From Sulfurovum sp. (GTDB lineage Bacteria; Campylobacterota; Campylobacteria; Campylobacterales; Sulfurovaceae): a stretch of 64,000 nucleotides of DNA. Both the position numbers and the translations under genes were made by a program. Position 1 is the first letter of the stretch. Every line of letters starts with the position of its first letter. Below the pieces are notes generated by a model. The model did not search any database and was not told where the DNA came from. It was given only the letters and a program-made list of their open reading frames with translations. The stretch is from contig JALWTA010000014.1 of NCBI GenBank assembly GCA_027082955.1, forward strand, positions 20,628 through 84,627, given 5' to 3'. Positions 1 through 7,761 of the stretch are shown here, in pieces.

Positions 1-2
1 AT

Positions 3-320
3 GTCCATATCTGGTTTGGGAAATCACACAAACATGAGGATGCAGTTGTAGAGAGCTCGTCGTTTACCATGGGACTTCTCATGGGTGCAGGTGGTGTAAG
101 AGGAATGCTCATTACCCTTGGTGCTGTAGGAAGCGGACATGTTGATCTTAGTATGGTTTCCGCATTTACTGCAGGTGTGATGCTTATTTTTGTCAGTTTT
201 GGTTTTGTCATTCTCTATATCAATGAACATCTACTTGATTCGCTGCAGAATGTCAGACGCGTATTTGCTACAGCAGGCGTTATTTCACTCATTGTAGGCA
301 CCGATATTTTATTAGGATAG
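3..320 (+). CDS. C-terminal part of a multi-pass membrane protein (possible nickel transporter), truncated by window start
   Basis: The reading frame is open from base 3 to a TAG at 318-320, so only the C-terminal 105 or so residues are present and the true start lies before the window. A His-containing loop near the left edge is followed by three hydrophobic stretches with small-residue motifs (MGAGGVRG near the first). It ends 14 nt before hypB, in the same direction, so it is probably in the hyp operon. Nickel permeases of the NicO/UreH/HupE type often sit beside hypB, and that is the most likely role. The nickel-binding signature helix is not in view, so this is inference from context. 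Confidence 0.6.
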   Translation, partial: VHIWFGKSHKHEDAVVESSSFTMGLLMGAGGVRGMLITLGAVGSGHVDLSMVSAFTAGVMLIFVSFGFVILYINEHLLDSLQNVRRVFATAGVISLIVGTDILLG

Positions 321-334
321 AAGGAGATTAAGAG

Positions 335-1123
335 ATGTGTACAGATTGCGGATGCAGTATCAGAGGAACGGAACATGAACATAGCCATGAGCATCATCAC
401 CATGAAGATGACCACAGTCATGAACACCAAAAGGCGCATGAGCACCTCCACCACAACCCGCAGCTCAATGATGCCAAAACGGTCTCAGTGATCCAAAAGA
501 TACTGGACAAGAATGACCATGAGGCAGATCACAACAGAGCCCATCTTGAAAAAGCGGGGGTGCTGGGGATCAACCTCATGAGCAGTCCGGGAAGCGGGAA
601 AACCACACTACTCGAGTATCTTGCGGATGTAGCACCGTTCAGGTTTGGAGTGGTTGAAGGAGACTTGGAGACCAACCGTGATGCGGACAGACTTAAAGCC
701 AAAGGAATCCCTGCTATGCAGATACAGACAGGGAGTGCCTGTCACCTCGATGCTTTTATGGTGCACAAAGGGCTGCACGATATGCCGCTTGAGGAGTTGG
801 ATGTCTGTTTTGTAGAAAATGTCGGTAACTTGGTGTGTCCCGCAAGCTACGATGTGGGGACGCACTTGAATATCGTACTGGTATCGGTACCTGAAGGGGA
901 GGACAAGATCGCCAAATATCCCGTGATGTTCAGACAGGCGGACCTGGTGCTCATCACCAAAACCGATCTGCTCCCATACTTCAAATACGATATTGAAGCA
1001 GAAAAGAAAGAGGCAAGACGCATCAAGCCCAATGTGGACATCCTCGAAGTCAATGTCAATGATATAGACTCTATCAAAGCGGTAGCGGAGTGGATAGAAT
1101 TTAAAAGAAAGATGAGGGCTTAA
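335..1123 (+). CDS. hypB: Hydrogenase nickel incorporation GTPase HypB
   Basis: HypB is a SIMIBI-class GTPase that, with HypA, delivers nickel to the NiFe-hydrogenase large subunit. The 262-residue protein starts with a CxxCGC nickel motif (MCTDCGC), followed by a His-rich segment at about residues 14-40 that can store nickel. The P-loop SSPGSGKT is at 83-90, the G-domain metal ligands Cys-His are at about 136-137, and the guanine-specificity motif TKTD is at 208-211. A GGAG ribosome-binding site precedes the ATG. It is the first complete gene of the hyp cluster, and hypC follows after 1 nt, so they are probably translationally coupled. Confidence 0.97.
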   Translation: MCTDCGCSIRGTEHEHSHEHHHHEDDHSHEHQKAHEHLHHNPQLNDAKTVSVIQKILDKNDHEADHNRAHLEKAGVLGINLMSSPGSGKTTLLEYLADVAPFRFGVVEGDLETNRDADRLKAKGIPAMQIQTGSACHLDAFMVHKGLHDMPLEELDVCFVENVGNLVCPASYDVGTHLNIVLVSVPEGEDKIAKYPVMFRQADLVLITKTDLLPYFKYDIEAEKKEARRIKPNVDILEVNVNDIDSIKAVAEWIEFKRKMRA

Positions 1124-1124
1124 T

Positions 1125-1445
1125 ATGTGTTTGTCGATCCCGAGTAAAGTAGTTGAAGTCAGCGAAGACAAGACCATGTGCAAAGTCGATACGATGGGTG
1201 TCCAGCGTGAAGCCAACCTCATGATGATGGCAGATGATGAAGTAAAGGTGGGCGACTATGTGCTGTTGCATATCGGTTTTGTGATGAACAAGATCGATGA
1301 GGCAGAGGCACTTGCATCTATAGAGACCTACAAAGAGATCCTTGAAGTGATGGATGAAGAGGAACGCAAGCGGACGATCCTTGAAGATGACAACTGCCCA
1401 AATCGCGGAAGTAGCGAGCAGGTAGCAAGTAGTAGTGAGCAGTGA
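1125..1445 (+). CDS. hypC: Hydrogenase assembly chaperone HypC with repeat-encoded tail
   Basis: HypC/HybG chaperones carry the Fe(CN)2CO group with HypD and hand it to the hydrogenase large-subunit precursor. The start MCLSIPS gives the essential Cys2 after methionine removal. The core OB-like domain covers about residues 1-85. At 106 residues it is longer than most HypC proteins (roughly 75-95), and the last dozen residues (SSEQVASSSEQ) are encoded by five degenerate 7-bp repeats at 1411-1445, the last ending exactly on the TGA stop. The tail is therefore probably a recent repeat insertion rather than a functional extension. Confidence 0.96.
   Translation: MCLSIPSKVVEVSEDKTMCKVDTMGVQREANLMMMADDEVKVGDYVLLHIGFVMNKIDEAEALASIETYKEILEVMDEEERKRTILEDDNCPNRGSSEQVASSSEQ
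1411..1445 (+). repeat. Degenerate heptamer tandem repeat, five units, inside hypC 3' end
   Basis: The stretch splits into five 7-bp units: gtagcga, gcaggta, gcaagta, gtagtga, gcagtga. It encodes the hypC tail, supplies its stop codon, and contains a GTG at 1435 that could be mistaken for the hypD start. It belongs to the same loose family as tracts at 2600, 10685, 44781, 60825, 61190, 61423 and 61786. Confidence 0.75.
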
Positions 1446-1446
1446 A

Positions 1447-2598
1447 ATGGCGGAACTTGAACTGAAAAATCTTTATGATGACTTTAGAGACGGCAAGACG
1501 CTGCAAGCCTATGCGAAGATCATCGCCGAGGATGCTGCAAAGCTTGATCGTACCATCAACATCATGGAGGTGTGTGGCGGGCATACCCATTCGATCATGA
1601 AGTACGGTATCCCGCAGTTGATGCCGGAAAATATCAACTTTATTCATGGTCCTGGATGTCCGGTCTGTATCATGCCCAAAGAGCGCATAGACCACGCCTA
1701 TGTATTGGCACAGCAGCCAGATGTCATTCTGGTGACACTTGGTGATATGATCAAAGTCCCCGGAAGCAACGGCAGTCTGCAGGATGCGCGTGCCAAAGGG
1801 GCAGATGTGCGGTTCGTCTATTCGCCGATGGAGTGTCTGAAGATCGCCGAGGAGAATCCAGACAAAAAGGTGATCTTCTTTGCGATCGGTTTTGAGACTA
1901 CGATACCGATGACGGCCGTGCTACTCGATCAAGTGATCAAACAGGGGATTGATAATATCCTCTTTCATATCAACCATGTCACCGTACCTGAAGTGATGGT
2001 AGAGCTCATCGACAGCAGAGATGAGCATGTAGATAGTTACAACAACCAGATCGATGCTTTTTTGGGTCCCAGCCATGTGAGCGTGATCGCCGGTAGCAAG
2101 ATCTATGAGAAGTTCCCCAAGGAGTATGGTCGTCCGGTGGTGGTCAGCGGCTTTGAACCGGTAGATGTGATGGAAGGCATCAGCATGATCGTCAAGCAGT
2201 TTGTAGAGAATCGCTGCGAACTTGAGGTGCAGTACAAACGTGTCGTAACCAGAGAGGGCAACCTCAATGCACAGAGGCTCATCGACACCTACTTCGACAA
2301 AGTAGATCTTTTCAGATGGCGTGGACTTGGCAATGTCCCCAAAAGCGGTCTGAAACTCAAAGAGGCGTATGCCAAGTACGATGCTGAAGTGCTTTACAAA
2401 GAGGTGCTGCCTCTGGCAGAGATAGAGGATCACAAGCTCTGTATCTGCGGCGATATCCTCAGAGGTATGGCAAAACCGCCTGAGTGTACGATCTTTGGCA
2501 CGGCGTGTAAGCCGACAACGCCTATTGGCTCTTGCATGGTGAGCAGTGAAGGGGCATGTGCAGCGTATTACAAGTATGGAAACCTTATCACTTCGTGA
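1447..2598 (+). CDS. hypD: Hydrogenase maturation factor HypD
   Basis: HypD is the [4Fe-4S] scaffold on which the Fe(CN)2CO unit is assembled with HypC and HypE. The family hallmarks are present: CGGHTH near residue 44, GPGCPVC near 70, and a C-terminal cysteine set (ECTIFGTACKP ... GACAAYYKYG) that binds the cluster. I place the start at ATG 1447, one base after the hypC stop, rather than at the in-frame GTG 1435, because the GTG lies inside the heptamer repeat. The protein is then 383 residues, normal for HypD. Overlap or abutment with hypC suggests coupled translation. Confidence 0.96.
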   Translation: MAELELKNLYDDFRDGKTLQAYAKIIAEDAAKLDRTINIMEVCGGHTHSIMKYGIPQLMPENINFIHGPGCPVCIMPKERIDHAYVLAQQPDVILVTLGDMIKVPGSNGSLQDARAKGADVRFVYSPMECLKIAEENPDKKVIFFAIGFETTIPMTAVLLDQVIKQGIDNILFHINHVTVPEVMVELIDSRDEHVDSYNNQIDAFLGPSHVSVIAGSKIYEKFPKEYGRPVVVSGFEPVDVMEGISMIVKQFVENRCELEVQYKRVVTREGNLNAQRLIDTYFDKVDLFRWRGLGNVPKSGLKLKEAYAKYDAEVLYKEVLPLAEIEDHKLCICGDILRGMAKPPECTIFGTACKPTTPIGSCMVSSEGACAAYYKYGNLITS

Positions 2599-2599
2599 A

Positions 2600-2634
2600 G
2601 TGAAGAGTTAAGAGTGAATAGAGAATAGTTGATG
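2600..2634 (+). repeat. Degenerate heptamer repeat, five units, just after hypD stop
   Basis: Units are gtgaaga, gttaaga, gtgaata, gagaata, gttgatg. The tract begins 2 bp after the hypD stop codon. The 101-nt hypD-hypE gap also holds a perfect 7-bp stem-loop (GCATTGC-tat-GCAATGC, 2638-2654) and a degenerate copy of the GGTGCG-type palindrome at 2669-2687. Confidence 0.7.
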
Positions 2635-2668
2635 TATGCATTGCTATGCAATGCTTTGACTTATTGAA

Positions 2669-2687
2669 GGGTGTGAACCACGCATTA
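2669..2687 (+). repeat. Degenerate copy of the GGTGCGTAACCACGCACC intergenic palindrome
   Basis: The sequence gggtgtgaaccacgcatt matches the 18-bp palindrome found intact at 10763-10780 and 14275-14292, with a few substitutions that weaken the stem. It lies 13 nt upstream of hypE and contains the last third of the hypD-hypE gap. Confidence 0.5.
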
Positions 2688-2699
2688 GGGAGAGTATAG

Positions 2700-3698
2700 A
2701 TGAATAAAACAATTACCATAGCCCACGGTAACGGCGGCGAAGAGAATAACGAACTCATTACCAGTATCTTCTATAAACACTTTAAGAACGATATCCTCTC
2801 CAAGAGTGAGGATGCTGCAGTGCTGGGTGTACCGCATGACAGCATCGTGATGACGACAGACTCCTTTACCGTTTCGCCGCTCTTCTTTCCAGGAGGTGAT
2901 ATCGGTAAGCTGGCAGTCTGCGGTACCTGTAATGACATAGCGATGATGGGTGCACAGCCTAAATACTTGACCTGTTCTGTCATCATTGAAGAGGGGTTCT
3001 CGACACGAGAACTTGAGAAGATCGTCCGTTCTATGAAAAAGGAGTTAGAACTCAACAATGCTATGATCGTCAGCGGTGATACCAAAGTCGTCCCCAAAGG
3101 CAGTGTGGACAAACTCTTTATCAATACGACAGGGATCGGAGAGATTATGCAGCCGGGTATCTCCGCACACAATCTCAAAGAGGGTATGCGTGTTATCGTC
3201 AGCCGTGACATCGGCAGACACGGAGCAGCCATCTTTGCTGCAAGAGAGGGCATCACCCTTGAGAGCAGTCTGGAAACCGACTGCGCCTCACTCTACCCGC
3301 AAGTCAAAGCCCTCATCGATGTGGGGGTAAAGATTGTAGCCATGCGTGATGCAACACGCGGGGGTGTTGCAGCAGTACTCAATGAGTGGGCAAAGACAAG
3401 TGAGGTTTGCATCGAGATTGAAGAAGAGAAGATCCCTGTATCCGAAGAGGTGAGAGGCATTTGCGAAATGCTCGGCTTTGAGGCCGTCAATCTCGCCAAC
3501 GAAGGTACGTTTGTACTGGCTATCTTGCCAGAAGATGAACACAAGGCCATAGAGGTACTGCAGCAGTTCAATACAGACGCAACCGCCATCGGTACGGTAA
3601 CCCACCAGCATGACGGCAAAGTGATCCTCAACTCCTCGTGGGGAACCAAGCGCTTTTTAGATCTGCCTACGGGCGAGTTGCTGCCGAGAATCTGCTAA
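2700..3698 (+). CDS. hypE: Carbamoyl dehydratase HypE
   Basis: HypE dehydrates the S-carbamoyl group received from HypF to a thiocyanate, which supplies the CN ligands of the NiFe site. The 332-residue protein belongs to the PurM/ThiL-like ATP-binding family: HGNGGEENNE at the N-terminus, SEDAAVL and TTDSF in the ATP/metal site, and the diagnostic C-terminal PRIC with Cys332 as the modified residue. Unlike its neighbours it is separated from hypD by about 100 nt of repeat-rich sequence. No hypF is in the window, so it must lie elsewhere. Confidence 0.97.
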   Translation: MNKTITIAHGNGGEENNELITSIFYKHFKNDILSKSEDAAVLGVPHDSIVMTTDSFTVSPLFFPGGDIGKLAVCGTCNDIAMMGAQPKYLTCSVIIEEGFSTRELEKIVRSMKKELELNNAMIVSGDTKVVPKGSVDKLFINTTGIGEIMQPGISAHNLKEGMRVIVSRDIGRHGAAIFAAREGITLESSLETDCASLYPQVKALIDVGVKIVAMRDATRGGVAAVLNEWAKTSEVCIEIEEEKIPVSEEVRGICEMLGFEAVNLANEGTFVLAILPEDEHKAIEVLQQFNTDATAIGTVTHQHDGKVILNSSWGTKRFLDLPTGELLPRIC

Positions 3699-3707
3699 GA
3701 GGTATCA

Positions 3708-5354
3708 ATGCGAATCTTATTGCTCGTTACCGCCTTCAACTCACTGACACAGGCAGTCTATGTTTCCCTTAAGGATAGAGGGGAAGAGGTGGCTGTTGCG
3801 TATGCGATCACCCAAGAGCAGATGCTGCAGGAGATAGAGGCATTTTCACCTGACATTATTTTATGTCCTTTTTTGAAGCATTATCTACCTCCGAGTATCT
3901 ATGAAGTCTATCCTACTTTCATCTTTCATCCCGGTCCAAGAGGCGACAGAGGTCCCAATGCTTTGGAGTATGCCTTGCAGAGTGAGAGTAAACGATGGGG
4001 CGTTACCATTCTAAGAGCTAATGCTGAGTATGACGGGGGCGATATCTATGCCGAAGCGGACTTTTCTGTGCGTGACACCTACAAAGCGTCACTTTATAGA
4101 AGAGAGGTTGTGGCGGCATCGCTTGAGGCATTGGAGCATTTTTTTGCACATTTTCAAAACAGTGAGAGTATTCCGCAGATACTCAACCCGCTTCATGCGC
4201 AATTTACCCAGCAGATGCGTGCCATAGATTGGGAGCATGACACTACGGAGACGATTATCAGGAAGATTCACCTCTCCGATTCGCATCCGGGTGTGCTTGA
4301 TGAGATACTGGGGGTGCCGTGCTATCTCTACGGCGTACACAAAGAGGCGAAGTTTCGCGGCAAGCCCAAAGAGGTACTTGCCAAACGCGACGGGGCGATC
4401 TGCCTGGGTACGGTAGATGGTGCCGTGTGGATCAGCCATCTCAAGGAGCCTGGCAGGTTTAAGCTGTCTGCTACCTATGTGCTCAAAGAGAGGCTCAAGG
4501 GGGTCAAAGAGGAGCGTCTGCCGCTCATATTTGACCGCAGCTACGATACTTTCCATGAAGTATGGGTGGAGCAAAAAGAGGAAGTGGCGTATCTACACTT
4601 CAACTTCCATAACGGTGCGATGAGTACCGCGCAGTGCATACGGCTCAAATATGCCGTCGAGTATCTTGCCGGAGAGTGTGACGTACTGGTATTGATGGGC
4701 GGGGAGGACTTCTTCTCCAACGGTATCCACCTCAATATCCTTGAAGACAGCCAAAAGCAGGGAGAGGACGGCTGGGCAAATATCAATGCGATGAACGATC
4801 TGATCCGTTCGATCCTCTTTGCCGAAGATGTGGTAACAATCGCTTCGTTTCATCGCAATGCAGGGGCAGGTGGCGTATTTCTCGGTCTGGCGTGTGATTT
4901 TGTTGTGGGTCGGCAGGGGGTGGTGTTCAATCCGCACTACAAAACACTGGGGCTTACAGGCAGCGAATACCACACCTACACACTTCCAAAAAGGGTGGGC
5001 AGTGCCAAAGCGAAGGAGCTTCTGGATGCGTGTCTGCCTATCTCTGCCAAGGAGGCTCACAGCATCGGTATGATCGATGCAGTCTTTGAAAGTGAGAACT
5101 ATGCTGCATCACTGCATGCCTTTGCCAAGTCAAAGATAGATGCTGACTACCTTTGGGAGAAACAGGAGTATCTGGAGATACACGCAGAGGAGATTGAGCA
5201 GTGCAAAGAGCGAGAAATCGAGGTGATGTATCCGGAGTTTTGGGAAGAGGAGAGCCCTTTTCATACGTTCAGACGCGAGTTCGTCTACAAAGTCTGCCCA
5301 AGAGAAACACCCAAAAGGCTCATGGCAACAAACCAAAGGAAGCAATATGCATGA
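3708..5354 (+). CDS. hypX: Hydrogenase maturation protein HypX (HoxX), CO-ligand synthesis
   Basis: HypX makes the CO ligand of NiFe hydrogenase from a formyl-tetrahydrofolate donor via formyl-CoA, a route used by hydrogenases that mature in the presence of oxygen. The 548-residue protein shows an N-terminal formyltransferase-like half (HPGPRGDRGPNALEYAL near residue 70) and a C-terminal enoyl-CoA hydratase/isomerase-like half from about residue 285 (GGEDFFSNGIHLN near 325, then FHRNAGAGGVFLGLACDF). It starts 9 nt after hypE and overlaps hypA by 8 nt, so it is an integral member of this operon. Confidence 0.92.
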   Translation: MRILLLVTAFNSLTQAVYVSLKDRGEEVAVAYAITQEQMLQEIEAFSPDIILCPFLKHYLPPSIYEVYPTFIFHPGPRGDRGPNALEYALQSESKRWGVTILRANAEYDGGDIYAEADFSVRDTYKASLYRREVVAASLEALEHFFAHFQNSESIPQILNPLHAQFTQQMRAIDWEHDTTETIIRKIHLSDSHPGVLDEILGVPCYLYGVHKEAKFRGKPKEVLAKRDGAICLGTVDGAVWISHLKEPGRFKLSATYVLKERLKGVKEERLPLIFDRSYDTFHEVWVEQKEEVAYLHFNFHNGAMSTAQCIRLKYAVEYLAGECDVLVLMGGEDFFSNGIHLNILEDSQKQGEDGWANINAMNDLIRSILFAEDVVTIASFHRNAGAGGVFLGLACDFVVGRQGVVFNPHYKTLGLTGSEYHTYTLPKRVGSAKAKELLDACLPISAKEAHSIGMIDAVFESENYAASLHAFAKSKIDADYLWEKQEYLEIHAEEIEQCKEREIEVMYPEFWEEESPFHTFRREFVYKVCPRETPKRLMATNQRKQYA

Positions 5355-5688
5355 ATACAGTGTAGTACAGGCACTCCTCAACCAGTGTGAAGCGGTCGCC
5401 GAAGAGAATGGTGCCGAAAAAATTACCAAAGTGATATGCAAAATAGGGGTGATGAGCGGCATCGAGATACATCTGCTCAAGGTGGCATTCGATACCTTCA
5501 AAGAAGGAACGATGTGTGAGGATGCGGAGTTTATCATCAACGAGCAGAAACTCAAGCTTGAGTGCCGTGACTGCGGGCATATCTTTGAGACCGACGAGGT
5601 ACGTTACTTCTGTGTAGCATGTGAGAGTCTGAAAGTCAAGGTGCTTGATGGGGAAGATATGTACCTCATGAGTCTGGAAATGGAATAA
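5347..5688 (+). CDS. hypA: Hydrogenase/urease nickel metallochaperone HypA
   Basis: HypA binds nickel through its N-terminal MHE motif (His2) and works with HypB. Here MHEYSVV is intact. The zinc domain has two Cys pairs, CRDC near residue 75 and CVAC near 90, which set structural zinc. The length of 113 residues is standard. The start codon lies inside the end of hypX (8-nt overlap), indicating coupled translation. Confidence 0.97.
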   Translation: MHEYSVVQALLNQCEAVAEENGAEKITKVICKIGVMSGIEIHLLKVAFDTFKEGTMCEDAEFIINEQKLKLECRDCGHIFETDEVRYFCVACESLKVKVLDGEDMYLMSLEME

Positions 5689-5698
5689 GGAGCGAATA

Positions 5699-6451
5699 AT
5701 GCAAGAATACTGGGAACTCTATATGAAGCAGATCGACGGTAAGCCCGCTTCGGTACTCTTTAACGCCGGGATTTCAATGGAGATGGAGGAGGTGCAATAC
5801 AGCTATCCGATCATCGCTTTTGTCAAAGTCAAACTCAAAGAGCCCAATGAACGGAGCATGCTCAGTGAATCGGAAGAGCCGGAGATCTCCTATCTTGAAG
5901 ACAAGCTTGAAGCCTCTTTGATCAAGTTTCGTATCGGGAAATATGTCGGTCGCATCATCAGCGACGGGTATGTGACATTCCTTTACTACCTGCAGTTTAC
6001 CTACAACTGGCAGGATTTTCTGGCGTTTGCACTTGGTGAGTTTGAAAGTTATGAGATCAGCAGCGGTTATCAGGATGATGCTCAGTGGGGCTACTATCAA
6101 AACCTTCTCTACCCAAGCCCCAAAGAGTGGCAGATCATCCAAAACCATAAAGTCTGCGATGCGATGCGTGCCAAAGAGGACAATCTCCATCTGCCTCGTG
6201 CAATAGAGCATAAACTCTTTTTTACAGAGAATGAGGCACAGCGTGATGCTCTGATAGAGAAGCTTCAAGAGGAGGGCTTCAAGGTGCAAAATGAGATTGA
6301 AAATGAAGATGGCATTAAGGGGCTGAGCTTCTATCGCATCGATAAACCCTTCTATCACGATATCGATGAGCTGACCCTCACATTGATCGATCTGCTTGAA
6401 GCACACGGTGCCAGCTATGATGGCTGGGAGACAAGCATCGTCAAATCATAA
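5699..6451 (+). CDS. DUF695 / RraB-like two-domain protein at end of hyp operon
   Basis: The 250-residue protein looks like a DUF695 domain (about residues 1-140, EYWELYMKQIDGKPASV onward) fused to a C-terminal RraB-like domain (about 165-250), where RraB is the ferredoxin-like inhibitor of RNase E. The C-terminal pattern FYRIDKPFYHDIDELT then GASYDGWETSIV is typical of this fold. It follows hypA by 10 nt with an AAGGAG ribosome-binding site, so it is co-transcribed with hyp genes. A link to hydrogenase maturation is not established; it may be a passenger. Its 3' end overlaps the convergent protease gene by 6 nt. Confidence 0.7.
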   Translation: MQEYWELYMKQIDGKPASVLFNAGISMEMEEVQYSYPIIAFVKVKLKEPNERSMLSESEEPEISYLEDKLEASLIKFRIGKYVGRIISDGYVTFLYYLQFTYNWQDFLAFALGEFESYEISSGYQDDAQWGYYQNLLYPSPKEWQIIQNHKVCDAMRAKEDNLHLPRAIEHKLFFTENEAQRDALIEKLQEEGFKVQNEIENEDGIKGLSFYRIDKPFYHDIDELTLTLIDLLEAHGASYDGWETSIVKS

Positions 6452-6964
6452 TCCATTGGCACGGTTGATGATCTCCTGCAATGATACTTTAGATGAAGTC
6501 GGGCTGGCTTCGATCCCTTTTTTCTTCAGATACTGCAACACCACCGAAATATACCCTTCAAAGGCATCTTTGATCGTCTTGCTCAAAGCGATCTCGAAAG
6601 TCACATGCTGCGGTATGATGCCTATGAGCATTGTCTCGGGTACCTCATAGCCTTGCAGTTCAAGCATATCGAGACACTGTATCACCCCGATCTCATGCGC
6701 ACCGCCGCTGTTGAGTCCATACCCTGCCAGCTCCTGTGCCGGGATGGCATAGATTGATGCAGGATCATCCTCCAGCTCGATGGAGTCAAGGATCAAAATA
6801 GGGTCACCTTCAAGAAAATAGTTGAAGAGGTTGATCCCCTGTACCCCACCGTTTACAATATTTACGGCAGGATCAAAGGTAAAGTTCTGTGACAGATAGC
6901 TTGCCGCATAGACACCGAGCCCGTCATCTTTTTGCAGTATGTTACCGATCCCTATAATAGTCAT
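6446..6964 (-). CDS. Hydrogenase maturation endopeptidase (HyaD/HupD family)
   Basis: These nickel-dependent proteases cut the C-terminal tail of the hydrogenase large subunit once the metal centre is complete. The start GIGNILQKDDGLGV carries the nickel-ligand acidic residue, and further family features are LDSIELEDDP at about 60 and GGAHEIG with the ligand His near 90. At 172 residues it fits the family. It is convergent with the hyp operon and read from a promoter with TATAAT at 6990-6995 (complement). Which hydrogenase it serves cannot be told from this window. Confidence 0.9.
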   Translation of the reverse strand: MTIIGIGNILQKDDGLGVYAASYLSQNFTFDPAVNIVNGGVQGINLFNYFLEGDPILILDSIELEDDPASIYAIPAQELAGYGLNSGGAHEIGVIQCLDMLELQGYEVPETMLIGIIPQHVTFEIALSKTIKDAFEGYISVVLQYLKKKGIEASPTSSKVSLQEIINRANGL

Positions 6965-7138
6965 GAACTTTCCATTGTTTAATTATGAAATTATAGCTTA
7001 TTGGTCTATAAGATGCCGCATGTCTTTTTGAGGTTAATGATTTGACTGTGAAATTTACCAATATTATTGGGGTAATGTGTTTTGTTAATTTTGTTGGTAA
7101 TATCTTAGAAGAGCTCTGTTTAATTTCTTCTACTATGC

Positions 7139-7243
7139 TCATCCATAAATATATCCCTCAATGACCTGATTGCCGATCACCCAAAGAATCCGGTCATATG
7201 CTTCTTTGGATATCTCATCTTTGTGCTTTTTTCTGTTCCCCAT
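7139..7243 (-). CDS. Possible small ORF, 34 residues
   Basis: MGNRKKHKDEISKEAYDRIL begins a 34-residue frame that reads like a real, charged helical segment and continues open upstream for about 13 codons without a start. Its TGA overlaps an ATG (ATGA) that opens another short frame at 7142 reading leftward. This looks like the end of a decayed gene rather than an intact one. I do not recognise it. Confidence 0.22.
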   Translation of the reverse strand: MGNRKKHKDEISKEAYDRILWVIGNQVIEGYIYG

Positions 7244-7317
7244 GTCATTTTCTTTCTTTGTTATATTTGTGTTAAAACCTACTGGTCATCCTGTACTGAT
7301 TGAACCTTCTCATATCG

Positions 7318-7452
7318 ATGAAAATATTATATTCCAGTTTTGTAGAACAACACCACATTAAATATCGTTCATATGGGCTTTTCCCCACATTAATTGTACT
7401 ATTACTCTTGATTTTTATAGGTATTCTCAAAGATGCGGTTGCAGGCAACTAA
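7318..7452 (+). CDS. Possible small membrane ORF, 44 residues
   Basis: A short frame from ATG 7318 ends with one strong transmembrane segment (LFPTLIVLLLLIFIGIL) and the tail KDAVAGN. The ribosome-binding site is weak. It could be a small membrane protein or the last helix of a lost larger gene. Confidence 0.22.
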   Translation: MKILYSSFVEQHHIKYRSYGLFPTLIVLLLLIFIGILKDAVAGN

Positions 7453-7456
7453 TTCT

Positions 7457-7662
7457 CTATGATACCAGACTGCTTGGCAGTCTGGTCACTTCTAATATTC
7501 TTTTATTTTCTTCACAACACACTTTTCTTGCTTTTTTAACACTTGAACAGTCAGCAACTTGACTAGTAACATAAATGACTGTACCAAAGATGAAAACCAG
7601 CATTGTACCTATGAAGATAGAAACAAAAAACAATATTTTTGCTATCTTTATTTTTTTGCCAT
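7457..7662 (-). pseudogene. Small membrane-protein gene frameshifted at an A7 tract
   Basis: Reading leftward, a good AAAAGGAG ribosome-binding site precedes ATG GCA and then a run of seven A; the frame stops after four codons (TAA). Shifting by one base after the A run gives about 65 uninterrupted residues with one transmembrane helix (ILFFVSIFIGTMLVFIFG) followed by a Cys-containing, basic tail (DCSSVKKARKVCCEENK). One extra A would restore a full gene. This is either phase variation at a homopolymer, a recent mutation, or a sequencing error. Confidence 0.4.
7464..7486. terminator. Perfect 10-bp stem-loop with T-rich flank on the + side
   Basis: ACCAGACTGC and GCAGTCTGGT flank a 3-nt loop. 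On the + strand the sequence after it is T-rich (cttctaatattcttttattttc), so it may act as a weak terminator for rightward transcription, though the T run is not adjacent. Confidence 0.35.
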
Positions 7663-7736
7663 GATCGTATCTCCTTTTGGTTCATTGGTATGATTCAGAT
7701 ATGTGCTGTGTATGCGTACTTTTCTATGACACATGC

Positions 7737-7742
7737 TATAAT
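7737..7742 (+). promoter_or_regulatory. -10 box for the DUF5718 gene
   Basis: A perfect TATAAT lies 20 nt upstream of ATG 7762; the expected transcript start leaves a leader of only about 13 nt, holding the AGAGG ribosome-binding site. No recognisable -35 box, which is normal for Campylobacterota promoters. Confidence 0.5.
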
Positions 7743-7761
7743 GGCGCAAAAAAGAGGTATC

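Larger units (their letters stand above)
6965..7761. other. 800-bp low-density interval with small or decayed ORFs
   Basis: No full-length gene is visible between the hydrogenase protease and the DUF5718 gene. The DNA is AT-rich compared with its surroundings and contains several short frames that read like membrane-protein or regulatory fragments, listed separately, plus a perfect 10-bp stem-loop (ACCAGACTGC-ttg-GCAGTCTGGT, 7464-7486). It may be the remains of an inserted element or a set of small genes. Confidence 0.5.

Noticed and set aside
7170..7361. 63-residue rightward ORF in the 7.0-7.8 kb interval
   Set aside because: No ribosome-binding site and the frame mixes pieces that read better in two other frames.
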